NCBI GenBank assembly: GCA_964593905.1
Contig: CAZQLE010000020.1
Span: forward strand, 1-28,266
Direction of reading: 5' to 3'
Length of the DNA stretch: 28,266 bases
Source of the DNA: CAZQLE01 sp964593905
GTDB taxonomy: Bacteria > Chloroflexota > Anaerolineae > Anaerolineales > Anaerolineaceae
Shown here: positions 7,108 to 15,873 of the stretch, piece after piece
How positions within the stretch are numbered: position 1 is the first letter of the stretch
Layout: each line of letters starts with the position of its first letter
The notes under the pieces: generated by a model
What the model saw: the letters and a program-made list of their open reading frames with translations, nothing else
What the model was told of the DNA's origin: nothing
The model's database searches: none
Translations under genes and position numbers: made by a program

Positions 7108-9325
7108 GTCTTTCCTCCCAATAGGTGCGCAGCGCAACCAGGGGCAGCGCTTCGGTATTTTCTTTTCTGCGCCCGGTATTCCAGGTGACGGTGAGTTCCT
7201 GCCTGGCGCGGGTGATGCCCACGTATAAAAGTCGCAGCCGTTCGGCCGCGTAATCTTCGCGGGCCTGCTGTGAATAAAAGCCGGTCTCCAGATACATGGC
7301 GGTTGGGTCAGAGCCAAACAAGGCTTTGAGTTTGCCGACGATCTCGGCCTGAAGGTTGAGGTTGTTCTTTAGATAATATTTTTCAGAGATGAAACCATCG
7401 CCGGGAACCGCCGAGGGAAAATCGTAATTGCTGACCGAGGTCAGGTAGACCCGGTCCCATTCCAGGCCCTTGGCCTTGTGCATGGTGCTGAGGATGACCA
7501 CGCCTTGATCTTGATCGGGGTTATAGCCGCTGCGTTCGTCCAAAAACGCGTCAAAACCGCGCTGGGTGCGGGCCATTTCTTCCAGTTCCAGCAGAAATTC
7601 AGGAAGCTGCCAGTCGGGATGGACGCGGCCGGCGTGATTCAGAACCGAGGCAATTTTATGCGCCAATGCCAGATCGGTGGGGTCTTGAAACAGACGGTTG
7701 GAAATGGTGATGATCAACTGATCGACCGGCAAGACGGCCGCAGCCTGCCATTCACGCAGGAGCGTGCGGTAATCGGTTAATATCTGCGCGCCTTCTTGAT
7801 TGATTTCGGGGATTATTTTTTGCAGCCAGTCATTATCGGGCCGGGGCCAGAGGAACTCTTCGGGGCGGTCGCAGTGGTTAAGTGCCAGACCCGCCGCTTG
7901 AATGGCTGCGGCCCAGTCGGGGTTGGGTTTGGAAAGAAAAATAGCCTGAAAGGTTTCTTGCAAACTCTTCTTGCTATGCGGCTCAATCAGGCCGTGTAAA
8001 ATTTTGGCGAGCATGTCGGCCGATTCTCTGGCTGCCAGGTTGGCGGAGAGCATTTCTTTGTAGGAGATCTTCTTCTCTTCAAAAGATGCAATCAATTTGT
8101 CTGCGCGGTCACGCCGGGGCAGCAAGATGGCTACGGTTTTATCAGGGTTGGTTTTCAACCAGGCTTCCACCGAGCGCACGATATCGTCCAGCTCTTTGTC
8201 AGCATCGTAGGATCTGGCGATAAACCGCAGCCCGGCAGGTTGATCGGGCGGGTTGGTTTCACCCGAGTTGGGGTCAACCGCCAAAATTTCGGCATGGGTC
8301 AACGCATCGCGCAGCGCAACGTTGGGGTGGTGGCTGCGTGTCCATTGCACCAGGTAATTGGCGGCTTCCATGATGCTGAGCGTGGAGCGGCTTGATTCGG
8401 GCAGGGTTAGTGAAACAACACCCGGTTCGCGGATAAAATTGAGCAGGTATCTGGGGCTGGCGGTGGTGAAGGTCTCGTAAATGGCCTGGTTGGGGTCGCC
8501 CACGCGCACCCAGTTGCCATTTTCTCCAGCCAGCAGCCGCAAAATCTCTTCCTGCAGCCGGCTGGAATCCTGGGCTTCATCTTCCAGAATAAACGGCCAG
8601 CGGTGCTGCAGGCGGGCCAGATATTCCGGGTCCATGCGCAGCGCGGTCAGCGCCATCGAGATCAGGTCGTCAAAGTCAACCGCGCTGCGGTAAATTAAGG
8701 CGCGCTGGTAATCTTGATAAACCTGCCAGCCCATTTCGAGCAGTTCGTCGTGGATATCGCCCTGGTCCAGGCGGCGGCGGATTTCTTCGGGCTGGGCCTG
8801 CAAATCTTTGGCCTGCCGGATAAACGCGCCATTAACTTTAAGCAGCCAATCGGCCAGGTCTTTGACAATTTTGGGGTCTCGAAACGGGTCTTTGTCTTCG
8901 CGGAACCAGCTTAGAATCACCTCGGCATGGCTGCGCTGCCAGGAATTGACCGCCGAGCGCAAAATCTCATTGATTTCGCGCTCATCGATAATCTGGAATT
9001 CATTGGGCAGACCAACCAGATCGGGCCGTTCACGGACAATATCATGCGCCAGGCCGTGCAGGGTGCGGACCCGAAAGCCAAAGCCGGGCAAGAGCCCCCG
9101 TTCCTGGATCCACTGATTGATTTTCTGTGAAAAATTATCCACGGCGGCGTTTACCAGGGTAACCACCAACACTTCCTGGTCATCTCGAAAATCGTTTTCG
9201 GCGATGAGCTTGGCCGCGAGATGCGAAAGGGTAAAGGTCTTTCCGCTGCCGGGCACCGCGGCAATGCCCATTTTTCCGCGCTGGTATTGCATGATCTCTT
9301 TTTGGGCTGGGCGGAAATTAAGCAA
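7094..9325 (-). CDS. UvrD/AddA-like superfamily 1 DNA helicase (no nuclease domain)
   Basis: Predicted 3'-5' DNA translocase/helicase, 743 residues. All SF1A motifs are present: Walker A VPGSGKT (24-30), motif II DEAQDSS (about 249), motif III GDPNQAIYETF (about 275), motif V STMHKAKGLEWDRVY (about 612) and motif VI YVGITRARQEL (about 699). AddA is usually about 1,200 residues with a C-terminal nuclease; that domain is absent here and a separate nuclease gene follows. The TTG start is preceded closely by GAGGTGAT. It overlaps the upstream gene by 8 bp. Position between an AddB-like protein and an Fe-S nuclease suggests it is the active motor of a multi-subunit end-resection complex (inference). 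A plain PcrA/UvrD role is the alternative. Confidence 0.9.
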   Translation of the reverse strand: MLNFRPAQKEIMQYQRGKMGIAAVPGSGKTFTLSHLAAKLIAENDFRDDQEVLVVTLVNAAVDNFSQKINQWIQERGLLPGFGFRVRTLHGLAHDIVRERPDLVGLPNEFQIIDEREINEILRSAVNSWQRSHAEVILSWFREDKDPFRDPKIVKDLADWLLKVNGAFIRQAKDLQAQPEEIRRRLDQGDIHDELLEMGWQVYQDYQRALIYRSAVDFDDLISMALTALRMDPEYLARLQHRWPFILEDEAQDSSRLQEEILRLLAGENGNWVRVGDPNQAIYETFTTASPRYLLNFIREPGVVSLTLPESSRSTLSIMEAANYLVQWTRSHHPNVALRDALTHAEILAVDPNSGETNPPDQPAGLRFIARSYDADKELDDIVRSVEAWLKTNPDKTVAILLPRRDRADKLIASFEEKKISYKEMLSANLAARESADMLAKILHGLIEPHSKKSLQETFQAIFLSKPNPDWAAAIQAAGLALNHCDRPEEFLWPRPDNDWLQKIIPEINQEGAQILTDYRTLLREWQAAAVLPVDQLIITISNRLFQDPTDLALAHKIASVLNHAGRVHPDWQLPEFLLELEEMARTQRGFDAFLDERSGYNPDQDQGVVILSTMHKAKGLEWDRVYLTSVSNYDFPSAVPGDGFISEKYYLKNNLNLQAEIVGKLKALFGSDPTAMYLETGFYSQQAREDYAAERLRLLYVGITRARQELTVTWNTGRRKENTEALPLVALRTYWEERHAAS

Positions 9326-11444
9326 GGATCACCTCGCTGTTGTGGGGATAGCGCCGCAAGAGCGATTGCAGCGCCATGAGGAGCGGCCCGCGCTGCTCTT
9401 CACCACCCTCGTTGACCGTGACGCCGGTGAGAATGATCTTCTCGTGGCAGCGCAGCACCAGCCCATTGATTAAGCGCATCAAGGACTGCTGGTTGACCTG
9501 GTATTCGTGCACATCGCCCCAGCGTGTACCCCGTAACCAGCGGCGGCTTAAGACATAGGGATGGGTCAGCGGTTGGTTCAGCCGCTCCCACCAGCCGGAA
9601 GAGCCGATATCCAACCAGAACTGCACTCTGGCGCTGCGGTTGCCCATTAAAAAGGTGTTGGCCGGGGCGATCAGCACCGCGTTTTCATCCGAATCTTCCC
9701 AGGGCTGAAGATATTGTGCCGCCACAATGCCCTGCGCCAACAGCTCGACATATTCCCGGCCGGTTTGCTGTGTATCCAACGCCCCATAAGAGCTGGCAAC
9801 CCGGCGGAATTTTTGGACCGATTCAATCAATCGGGCGCAGATGGAGGCTGTTTCAAAATTCTGATGAAATCCAAAACCGGGCTGTGAAAGAAGCTCGCCA
9901 AAAATCCGGCTCATAAAGACATCCAGGGGTTCAGGCTCGTGTTCGCGATACGCCTCCAACCAGAGCCGCAGTTGGTCATAGGCTCCGCCAAAGTGGTAGG
10001 TGATGCGCTCCTGCGGAGCAGGCTGAATGGTTTCAAAGGGGGTTAGTTGAATGCCGTTTTTGCCGGAACGGAATACCATCTGGGCCAGCAAATCGGCGCG
10101 GACCAGATCCATATCTTGAATGCACTGCGTGAGGGTGCGTCGAAAATCAAAGCGGGAAGGTTTACTGCCCCACTGCGGGTGCGCCAACAGTCCCAGGGTG
10201 ATCAACGCCCGCGCTGCCGGCTCGTCGCGCAGGCTGCGTGAAGGGCGGTGGGTGCGGGCGGGGATGCCGAGACCGGTCAGGCGGTTGTGCAGTGAAAACC
10301 GCAGCGCATCTGAAAGATAAGGGGCCAGAATGACAATTTCTGCGGGCTCATGGTGGGCCTCACTGACCAGCGCGCGCACCTGTTCACATACCCAGTCGAC
10401 GCTTTGCGGGGTGTATTTTTCAAAGTGGATTCGGACAGCGGAAGAGAACGAAATGGGTGTTTCTTCCTCACTCTGTCTTGAAATGACCTGCTCCAGCCCG
10501 GTCTTGAAATCGAGTAACTCTTGTGAAGTGACAAAAGATTCGTTGAACTGAATCACTTCCGAGCCGGTTTCGGTGAATTTTGCAGCAGATTCGGGGTCGG
10601 CGCCCAGAAAGGTACGAAAACCACCTGCCTGGTCCACAATGAGACAGGATGAATCAAAATGGGGCAGCCATTCCTGCAGCATGTCGTGGATGATGGGAAC
10701 ATCTTCTTCCAGGTTATCAAAAATCAGGTGGCGATAGCGGTGGATCAGATATTCTTTGCACAGCAGGGTATGCCATAAATAGCGGGAAAACAGCTCTATT
10801 TGCAGCGAGTAATCCAGCAGGTTGTTTTCAAGACAATTATTGCGAAACTGCGAGGCAGCCTCTTGCACATCATCATACACCCTCAGCCGTGCGGGTTCTC
10901 CGGTCCAGGCTTCTTTGAGCCGCTCCCCAATTTCGGTATGTGGAAAACCGGAATTGGCGGCTTTGTTGAGGTTATCCAAAATTTGGCCCAACAACCTGCC
11001 GCGATCCAGGCGGACTGTATCAAAGGCACCTTTGGCCAGCATGGGATCGATGATGCGTGCCATAAAGAACTGGGCAGTTTCAAGGGTTAAAAACACCGGA
11101 GGATCTTTGGGGCGCTGGAAACCAGCCTGGGAGGAAATGAGCGGCCAGAAAAGGCGGATCATGCGCTGCCCCAGACCGCCCATTGTGGCGATATCAATCG
11201 GGCTGCCGGCTGGCAGAGACAGATCGGCGGCGGCGCGATGATAGGGGCCCGCCAGGGTTCGCTGCGGAACCAGCACCAGGATCTGGTCGCCGGGGATGCC
11301 GCTGAGCAGCATTTGCTGCAGGCGGGCTGCGGCTGCGGTGGTTTTGCCGGTGCCGGCAAAGCCGAAAAGGAGCAGGTGATTATTAAACGGCGGCCGGCAG
11401 GTATGCAGTTGTTCGGCGGTTAGCACGGCAGGCATCTCGTTCAT
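9318..11444 (-). CDS. AddB/UvrD-like motor protein with degenerate Walker B
   Basis: A 708-residue protein from the start chosen here. Walker A is intact (GFAGTGKT, residues 28-35), followed by a motif Ia-like ILVLVPQRTLAGPY. At the expected Walker B the sequence is HLIFDNLEEDVP (Asp243-Asn244), so Asn replaces the catalytic Glu of the usual DE pair. A motif-III-like DQAGGFRTFLGADPES follows. The C-terminus ends GGEEQRGPLLMALQSLL with no PD-(D/E)XK motif or cysteine cluster. This suggests ATP binding with weak or no hydrolysis, as expected for a scaffold or sequence-recognition subunit like AddB (inference). The start is uncertain: TTG 11471, ATG 11444 and ATG 11435 are in frame and none has a good ribosome site; ATG 11444 lies just after the exonuclease stop. 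Function is not proven. Confidence 0.75.
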   Translation of the reverse strand: MNEMPAVLTAEQLHTCRPPFNNHLLLFGFAGTGKTTAAAARLQQMLLSGIPGDQILVLVPQRTLAGPYHRAAADLSLPAGSPIDIATMGGLGQRMIRLFWPLISSQAGFQRPKDPPVFLTLETAQFFMARIIDPMLAKGAFDTVRLDRGRLLGQILDNLNKAANSGFPHTEIGERLKEAWTGEPARLRVYDDVQEAASQFRNNCLENNLLDYSLQIELFSRYLWHTLLCKEYLIHRYRHLIFDNLEEDVPIIHDMLQEWLPHFDSSCLIVDQAGGFRTFLGADPESAAKFTETGSEVIQFNESFVTSQELLDFKTGLEQVISRQSEEETPISFSSAVRIHFEKYTPQSVDWVCEQVRALVSEAHHEPAEIVILAPYLSDALRFSLHNRLTGLGIPARTHRPSRSLRDEPAARALITLGLLAHPQWGSKPSRFDFRRTLTQCIQDMDLVRADLLAQMVFRSGKNGIQLTPFETIQPAPQERITYHFGGAYDQLRLWLEAYREHEPEPLDVFMSRIFGELLSQPGFGFHQNFETASICARLIESVQKFRRVASSYGALDTQQTGREYVELLAQGIVAAQYLQPWEDSDENAVLIAPANTFLMGNRSARVQFWLDIGSSGWWERLNQPLTHPYVLSRRWLRGTRWGDVHEYQVNQQSLMRLINGLVLRCHEKIILTGVTVNEGGEEQRGPLLMALQSLLRRYPHNSEVILA

Positions 11445-11454
11445 CTGGGTATGG

Positions 11455-12027
11455 CTAGGCTTGCGCAGCAATATAATGGAGCAATTCTCGGGCTAAAAGC
11501 GTATCGTCTTTGGCACGGTGAGAATTGGGGATGGTGATTTTGGCGCTGCGACCGGCGTTATCCAGCGAAAACAGGCGGTATGATCCGGGGCGTGACCCCG
11601 ATTCTCCGCGGTATTCGGCATACAATTTCATGATGCAAAACATCTTCAGTTGATCCTGCCAGCGAAAGCCGTACTGGACGAGGGACTGCTGTAACATGCG
11701 CAAATCAAAATCTGCGTTGTAGGTGGCTACCACACGGCCGTAGAGATGGCCGCGGATGGTGGGCCAGAGGGTTGGAAAGGGCGGGGCTTTGGCGACCATC
11801 TCATTGGTGATATGGTGGATGGCCATCGCCTCTGCGGGGATGGGTTTTCGGGGACGCACCAGGGTATCCAGTAAAATAGCACCGTCTGCATCCACAATGG
11901 TGATTTCAACAATTTCGGCGGTGCGGTCGGTGCCCGTGGTTTCGGTATCAATGTACACCGGTTTTTGGTCCACCGCAAGCCGGGCCGATTGAACTGCCCG
12001 CTGCCGACTGGTTAAGGGTATGGCCAT
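11455..12027 (-). CDS. DnaQ-like 3'-5' exonuclease (DEDDh family)
   Basis: Predicted 3'-5' DNA exonuclease, 190 residues. The DEDDh catalytic set is visible: Asp27 and Glu29 in YIDTETTG, Asp108 in YNADFD, His170 and Asp175 in SHRAKDDT. The domain fills the whole protein, so it is a free-standing trimming exonuclease rather than part of a polymerase; it could be related to the epsilon subunit, ExoX or a DinG-type exonuclease domain. AGGGAGAC lies about eight bases before the ATG. It lies 18 bp after the lipoprotein gene and just before the AddB-like gene, indicating one transcript with the helicase and nuclease. Its 3' strand polarity complements RecJ, which works 5' to 3'. Confidence 0.9.
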   Translation of the reverse strand: MAIPLTSRQRAVQSARLAVDQKPVYIDTETTGTDRTAEIVEITIVDADGAILLDTLVRPRKPIPAEAMAIHHITNEMVAKAPPFPTLWPTIRGHLYGRVVATYNADFDLRMLQQSLVQYGFRWQDQLKMFCIMKLYAEYRGESGSRPGSYRLFSLDNAGRSAKITIPNSHRAKDDTLLARELLHYIAAQA

Positions 12028-12045
12028 CGTGTTGTCTCCCTGATC

Positions 12046-12888
12046 TTATGGTATGTTATTCCAATAAGCCAACTCATCCAAACCCACGCTCAACCCACCG
12101 GAAAAGCCAGCGGTGAACATTCCAAAATAGCCGCTTTTTGAAGAACCATCTGTGATGGTTTGAATTTCTTTGCCGTTGATAAATAATTTATAACTTTCGC
12201 CTTTGGCCAGAATGCCCATTCTTAAGGTCTGGTTTGCCCCGGCGGCAAGAACCTCGGGCGGAAGCTGCGTGGGTGGAAGAAGCGAGGTCGGGGTCTCATT
12301 CCCATTTGCGGAGGAGAAAAACACCTTTGCATCACAGGTAAGGCCGTAATAGTAGCCCTTTCCGCTTTCATAATCTGGTGTGCGAATAACCAACCCGTAG
12401 GCGTCGTTTCCGCTGCAGGAGTTGATCTGGAATTTTCCTTCCAGGTAAAAATCGGTTAGAGAAGGCGGGCGAACACGCCAACTGCGCCAACCGCCGGTGC
12501 CCGCGCTTTGAAACATGAGCATACCGTTATTCATGAATATTTTTACCTGCCCGTCATCGTAGCCATCATCCCCAATGCCAAATCCTTTCCCATTTTCCAG
12601 AGTGTCTTTGGCAGTCGGGTTTCCCAGCGATAGGGCTGGGTCGCCGGGGATGGGCGTGGCGGTTGGGCTGGATTGGGTTGTTTGCGTGGGTTGTGCAGCC
12701 GGAGTGGATGAAGGCAGCAGGACGGTTGGCGTGTGTGTAGGAACCGCCTCGAGCGTTTGGGCGACAATTGTTGCCACCTGTGCATCTGCTGTGGGGGTAG
12801 AATTTGCACGCGGTAAGTTACAGCCGGCCAAAAAAAGGCAGGCTGTAACAAAACCAAAGATTATTTGCGTTAAACTACGGCTAATCAA
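12046..12888 (-). CDS. Lipoprotein with Thr/Pro linker and concanavalin-like C-terminal domain
   Basis: Predicted surface lipoprotein, 280 residues, function unknown. A signal peptide ends in the lipobox LAGC (Cys23), then a Thr/Pro/Ser-rich tether of about 60 residues. The remainder (about 90-280) is rich in beta strands with DDGYDDGQVKIFMNNG, FYLEGKFQINSCSGNDAYGLVIR and SYKLFINGKEIQTI, the pattern of a laminin-G/concanavalin-like sandwich such as DUF1080-type domains. No catalytic residues can be assigned; it may bind a glycan or polymer. The start is TTG 12888, with GGAG about a dozen bases upstream. It follows the other lipoprotein by 21 bp. Confidence 0.82.
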   Translation of the reverse strand: MISRSLTQIIFGFVTACLFLAGCNLPRANSTPTADAQVATIVAQTLEAVPTHTPTVLLPSSTPAAQPTQTTQSSPTATPIPGDPALSLGNPTAKDTLENGKGFGIGDDGYDDGQVKIFMNNGMLMFQSAGTGGWRSWRVRPPSLTDFYLEGKFQINSCSGNDAYGLVIRTPDYESGKGYYYGLTCDAKVFFSSANGNETPTSLLPPTQLPPEVLAAGANQTLRMGILAKGESYKLFINGKEIQTITDGSSKSGYFGMFTAGFSGGLSVGLDELAYWNNIP

Positions 12889-12909
12889 TCTTGTTTTTGC
12901 TCCGATAAT

Positions 12910-13605
12910 TTATTGGACTCGAATTGACCAGGTGACCAGACATAACTGTGATGAGCCGGAGGTTAATGCCCAGGTTGAGACATAGGTACCGGGATCGCGG
13001 GGGGCAAGCATATCAATGACGAATTCGACCGAGCCGCCATTATTAACATCTTTTGCCACATCCATTACATCGGTATTGGTCTGGAATTTTGTGCCGCTGA
13101 CAAAACGAAAATCGACGCTGTCGTTATCCCAGGTCGAACCGCTGATATTTTCCAGTTTGACCCGGCCGTCAAAATCACCGCCGGCGGGGAAGGTGTATCC
13201 CCATGCAGGAGACTGACTGGCGATTTTGCAGATTGTTGGAACCGTCACTGCCGGTGGAAGCGTTGCGCGGATTGTGGCTGTGGGTGCCAGCGTAACCAGG
13301 GTGGGGATGATCTGCGGCACGCTCTGCTCTGTGGTGGCGGGTGTGGCCGTATTCACCACCTCGGGTGTTGGTGAAGCCGCCAGCGGTGTTGCCGTGGCTG
13401 GCTCAGCGGTGGGCAGCGCCATTTGCGTTTGGAGAACGCCAGCCTGAACTGTGGCGGCTGCTTCTGTCTGTACCGCGCCGAGGGTGGCGGTGATGGCTGC
13501 CGAAATATCGGGCGTGGGTTGTGCTTCAGGAAGTACCCCACAGCCGGAAATTGCCAGAGTGAGGAGGGTAATCAAGATGACCCAGGTTTTATATTTCATA
13601 TGCAT
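12910..13605 (-). CDS. Lipoprotein with NBR1-type Ig-like (four-tryptophan) domain
   Basis: Predicted lipoprotein of 231 residues. The signal peptide ends at the lipobox ISGC (Cys22). A long Thr/Ala/Pro-rich region (about 30-130) contains a short helix-like stretch ISAAITATLGAVQTEAAATVQ. The C-terminal 100 residues look like the NBR1 'FW' Ig-like domain: WGYTFPAGGDFDGRVKLENISGSTW, then FVIDMLAPRDPGTYVSTWAL and a closing LVTWSIRV strand. Such domains occur in many Chloroflexota surface proteins and are thought to mediate protein binding (family knowledge). AAGGAG lies seven bases before ATG 13605, favouring it over ATG 13599. It is the first gene of the long minus-strand run, behind a good promoter. 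Confidence 0.85.
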   Translation of the reverse strand: MHMKYKTWVILITLLTLAISGCGVLPEAQPTPDISAAITATLGAVQTEAAATVQAGVLQTQMALPTAEPATATPLAASPTPEVVNTATPATTEQSVPQIIPTLVTLAPTATIRATLPPAVTVPTICKIASQSPAWGYTFPAGGDFDGRVKLENISGSTWDNDSVDFRFVSGTKFQTNTDVMDVAKDVNNGGSVEFVIDMLAPRDPGTYVSTWALTSGSSQLCLVTWSIRVQ

Positions 13606-13666
13606 GGTGATGCTCCTTATTCAGTTTTAGTTCTCGCACCATGGGCAAAATAACATATACCCACTC

Positions 13667-13694
13667 AGTATACATTTTTTCCTGAAGGGTGCAA
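13667..13694 (-). promoter_or_regulatory. Sigma-70-type promoter for the lipoprotein and DNA-repair gene run
   Basis: On the minus strand TTGCAC (13694-13689) and TATACT (13672-13667) are separated by 16 bases, close to the consensus. The start of transcription would fall about 13660, leaving a leader of roughly 55 bases before the ATG at 13605. No equally good promoter was seen in the short gaps down to recJ, so this may drive all seven genes. Confidence 0.65.
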
Positions 13695-13849
13695 GTTGAC
13701 TTTGATGGACTCAATCGAATCTTTGCAGATTGGCCGTGCAAAAAGTCTTCATATTAACATTCTAACGCCAAACGCGGCATTTTTGTTCCGAACGAACGGT
13801 TAAATTTGAATTGCGATGGAGAAAGAAAAATTTTAACGCCCTGCACCAC

Positions 13850-15783
13850 TCATGGATTGGGATCGGATTTGGTTTGAAAGCGGTTAAATTGGATTTCAAA
13901 TAGATTGGCATAAAGCCCCTGCTGGCTTAACAGGCTGTTGTGGCTGCCCTGCTCAACAATTCGGCCCCGATCCAATACCAGAATTTGATCTGCGTTGAGA
14001 ATGGTGCTTAATCGGTGGGCGATGACCACAGAGGTGCGGCCCTGCATGACGTTTTGCAGCGCCTGTTGGATCAGTGCTTCCGATTCGCTGTCCAAATGAC
14101 TGGTGGCTTCATCCAGAATGATGACGCGCGGGTTTTTGAGGATGACCCGTGCGATGGAGATGCGCTGTTTTTCGCCGCCGCTCAGCCGGTAGCCCCGTTC
14201 ACCCACGATGGTGTTGTACCCTTCGGGCAGGGCGCTGATGAAATCGTGAATGTTGGCTGCGCGGCAAGCGTTTTCGATCTCGGTCTGGGTTGCGGTGGGA
14301 TGTGCGTAGAGCAGATTCATACGGATGGTATCGTGGAAGAGATGGGTCTCCTGGGTGACCATCCCGATCGACGCCATCAAAGATTCCAGTTGAATATCTC
14401 TGAGATCAATGCCACCCCACAATATTCGGCCCTGGTTGGGGTCATAAAGTCGGGGAATTAAATAGGTGAGGGTTGTTTTTCCGGCCCCGCTGGGGCCAAC
14501 CAGCGCCACCAGTTCGCCCGGGCGGATGGTGAAATTGATCTCTTCCAGCGTTGTTTCGCGGGCCTGGGTCAAATTGGCCGGTTCTTCCTGCAGGTTGGCG
14601 TCTTTTTTGGCTGAAAATACGGGCTTTTCAGAATCGATTTGACCGAAGCGGGCTACGTGACTGAGACCGCCCTCATCGTCGTAATGAAAGCTGACATTTT
14701 CAAACACAATTGGGGCCGGGGCTTCGGGGATGGGCAGGGCATCAGGTTTTTCTTCAATTTCAACCGGCAGGTCAATTACTTCAAATACGCGTTCAAAGCT
14801 GACCATCGAGGTGGAAAACTCCACCGGAGCATTGGCCAACCCCTGCAACGAGCCGTATAAACTGGCGAGATAAGACCCGAAACTGACGATTGTTCCCACG
14901 GTAAAGCCGCCCTGGATGGTTAAATATCCACCCAACCCGAAAATCAGTGCGGTGCCGACCGCGCTCACCAGCCCGATGATGGCAAAAAGGTGCTGCCGGT
15001 CAGGGCGCGGGTGATGCCCAGGTCGTGAACTTTTCGCGCACGGTCTTTGAAGCGATCGACCTCATTGTTGTTCTGATTAAAAATTTTCACCATTAATGCG
15101 CCGCCGATATTGAGGGTCTCGTTCATCAGCGCGTTCATTTCGGCGTTATAGACCATGTGTTGGCGCGCATTTTCGCGCAAGCGATAGCCCAACTTTTTAG
15201 CGGCTACAATAAACAGCGGCAAGACCACCACGCTGATGACTGTCAACCGCCATTCGAGGTTGAGCATGACGATTAATACGACGACGCCCTGAATGGTCTG
15301 GGTGATGATGTTGACGATGGTATTGGAAATTGCGTTTTGGGCGCCGATCACATCATTATTCAGGCGGCTCATCAATTCGCCGGCGCGGGTGTGGGTGAAA
15401 AAGCGTAGTGACATTTGCTGCAACCGGCGGTAAAGCGCAACGCGCAAATCAAAAATCACGCCTTCACCAATGGTGGCGTTGAGCTTGCGCTGTAAAACGT
15501 TGAGCAGTCCGCTGACGATTGGAATGACCAGCAGCCCGGTCACCAGCAGACCGAGCAATTTCAAGTCTTTTTGAGGAATGGCCACGTCAATTAACTGGCG
15601 CAAAATAAGCGGGGTGATTAATGTCAACCCGGCCGTGATTAGAATTAAAGCCAGCAGCGCAGCGATTTTTCCGCGATATGGTTTTGCCTGAGATAAGACG
15701 CGCAACAATAATGAGCGCGTTATTTGAGGTTTTTCATCTGACGATGAGATAAAACTGAACCAGCCGCTTCCATGTATGCCCAT
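13850..15783 (-). pseudogene. ABC exporter (TMD-NBD half transporter), interrupted by a one-base frameshift
   Basis: ABC exporter of the MsbA/multidrug type, about 644 residues if restored. The first frame (15783-14965) carries a six-helix TMD region and ends ...ALTGSTFLPSSGW. The second (from 14968) continues SAVGTALIFGLGGYL and the NBD: Walker A GPSGAGKTT, signature LSGGEKQR, Walker B VIILDEATS with catalytic Glu, and IAHRLS. Adding one T to the T5 run (AAAAA at 14984-14988 on the plus strand) gives GSTFFAIIGLVSAVGTA and one continuous protein. A homopolymer sequencing or assembly error is therefore more likely than a real pseudogene. A 40-45 residue insert sits between the A-loop Tyr (FHYDDE) and TTLEEINF. 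GGAAGG lies 11 bases before the ATG. Confidence 0.88.
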
Positions 15784-15873
15784 ACGAATATTTTCCTTCC
15801 GCTATTTGCAACGGATCTCTGATTGTTTGCCCTAATTCTAAATCGGAATGGAAGAAAAACCAGGGTTGATCTT

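Noticed and set aside
7108..7317. N-terminal extension of the Fe-S nuclease to 7317
   Set aside because: The extra residues lie out of frame inside the helicase motif VI region; a strong ribosome site precedes ATG 7107.
12550..13530. Thr/Pro-rich coding stretches as tandem DNA repeats
   Set aside because: They are irregular low-complexity protein linkers in open frames, without a fixed repeat unit.
14965..15783. Two separate ABC genes, one TMD-only and one NBD-bearing
   Set aside because: The TMD is cut mid-helix and one added base restores a single standard exporter.
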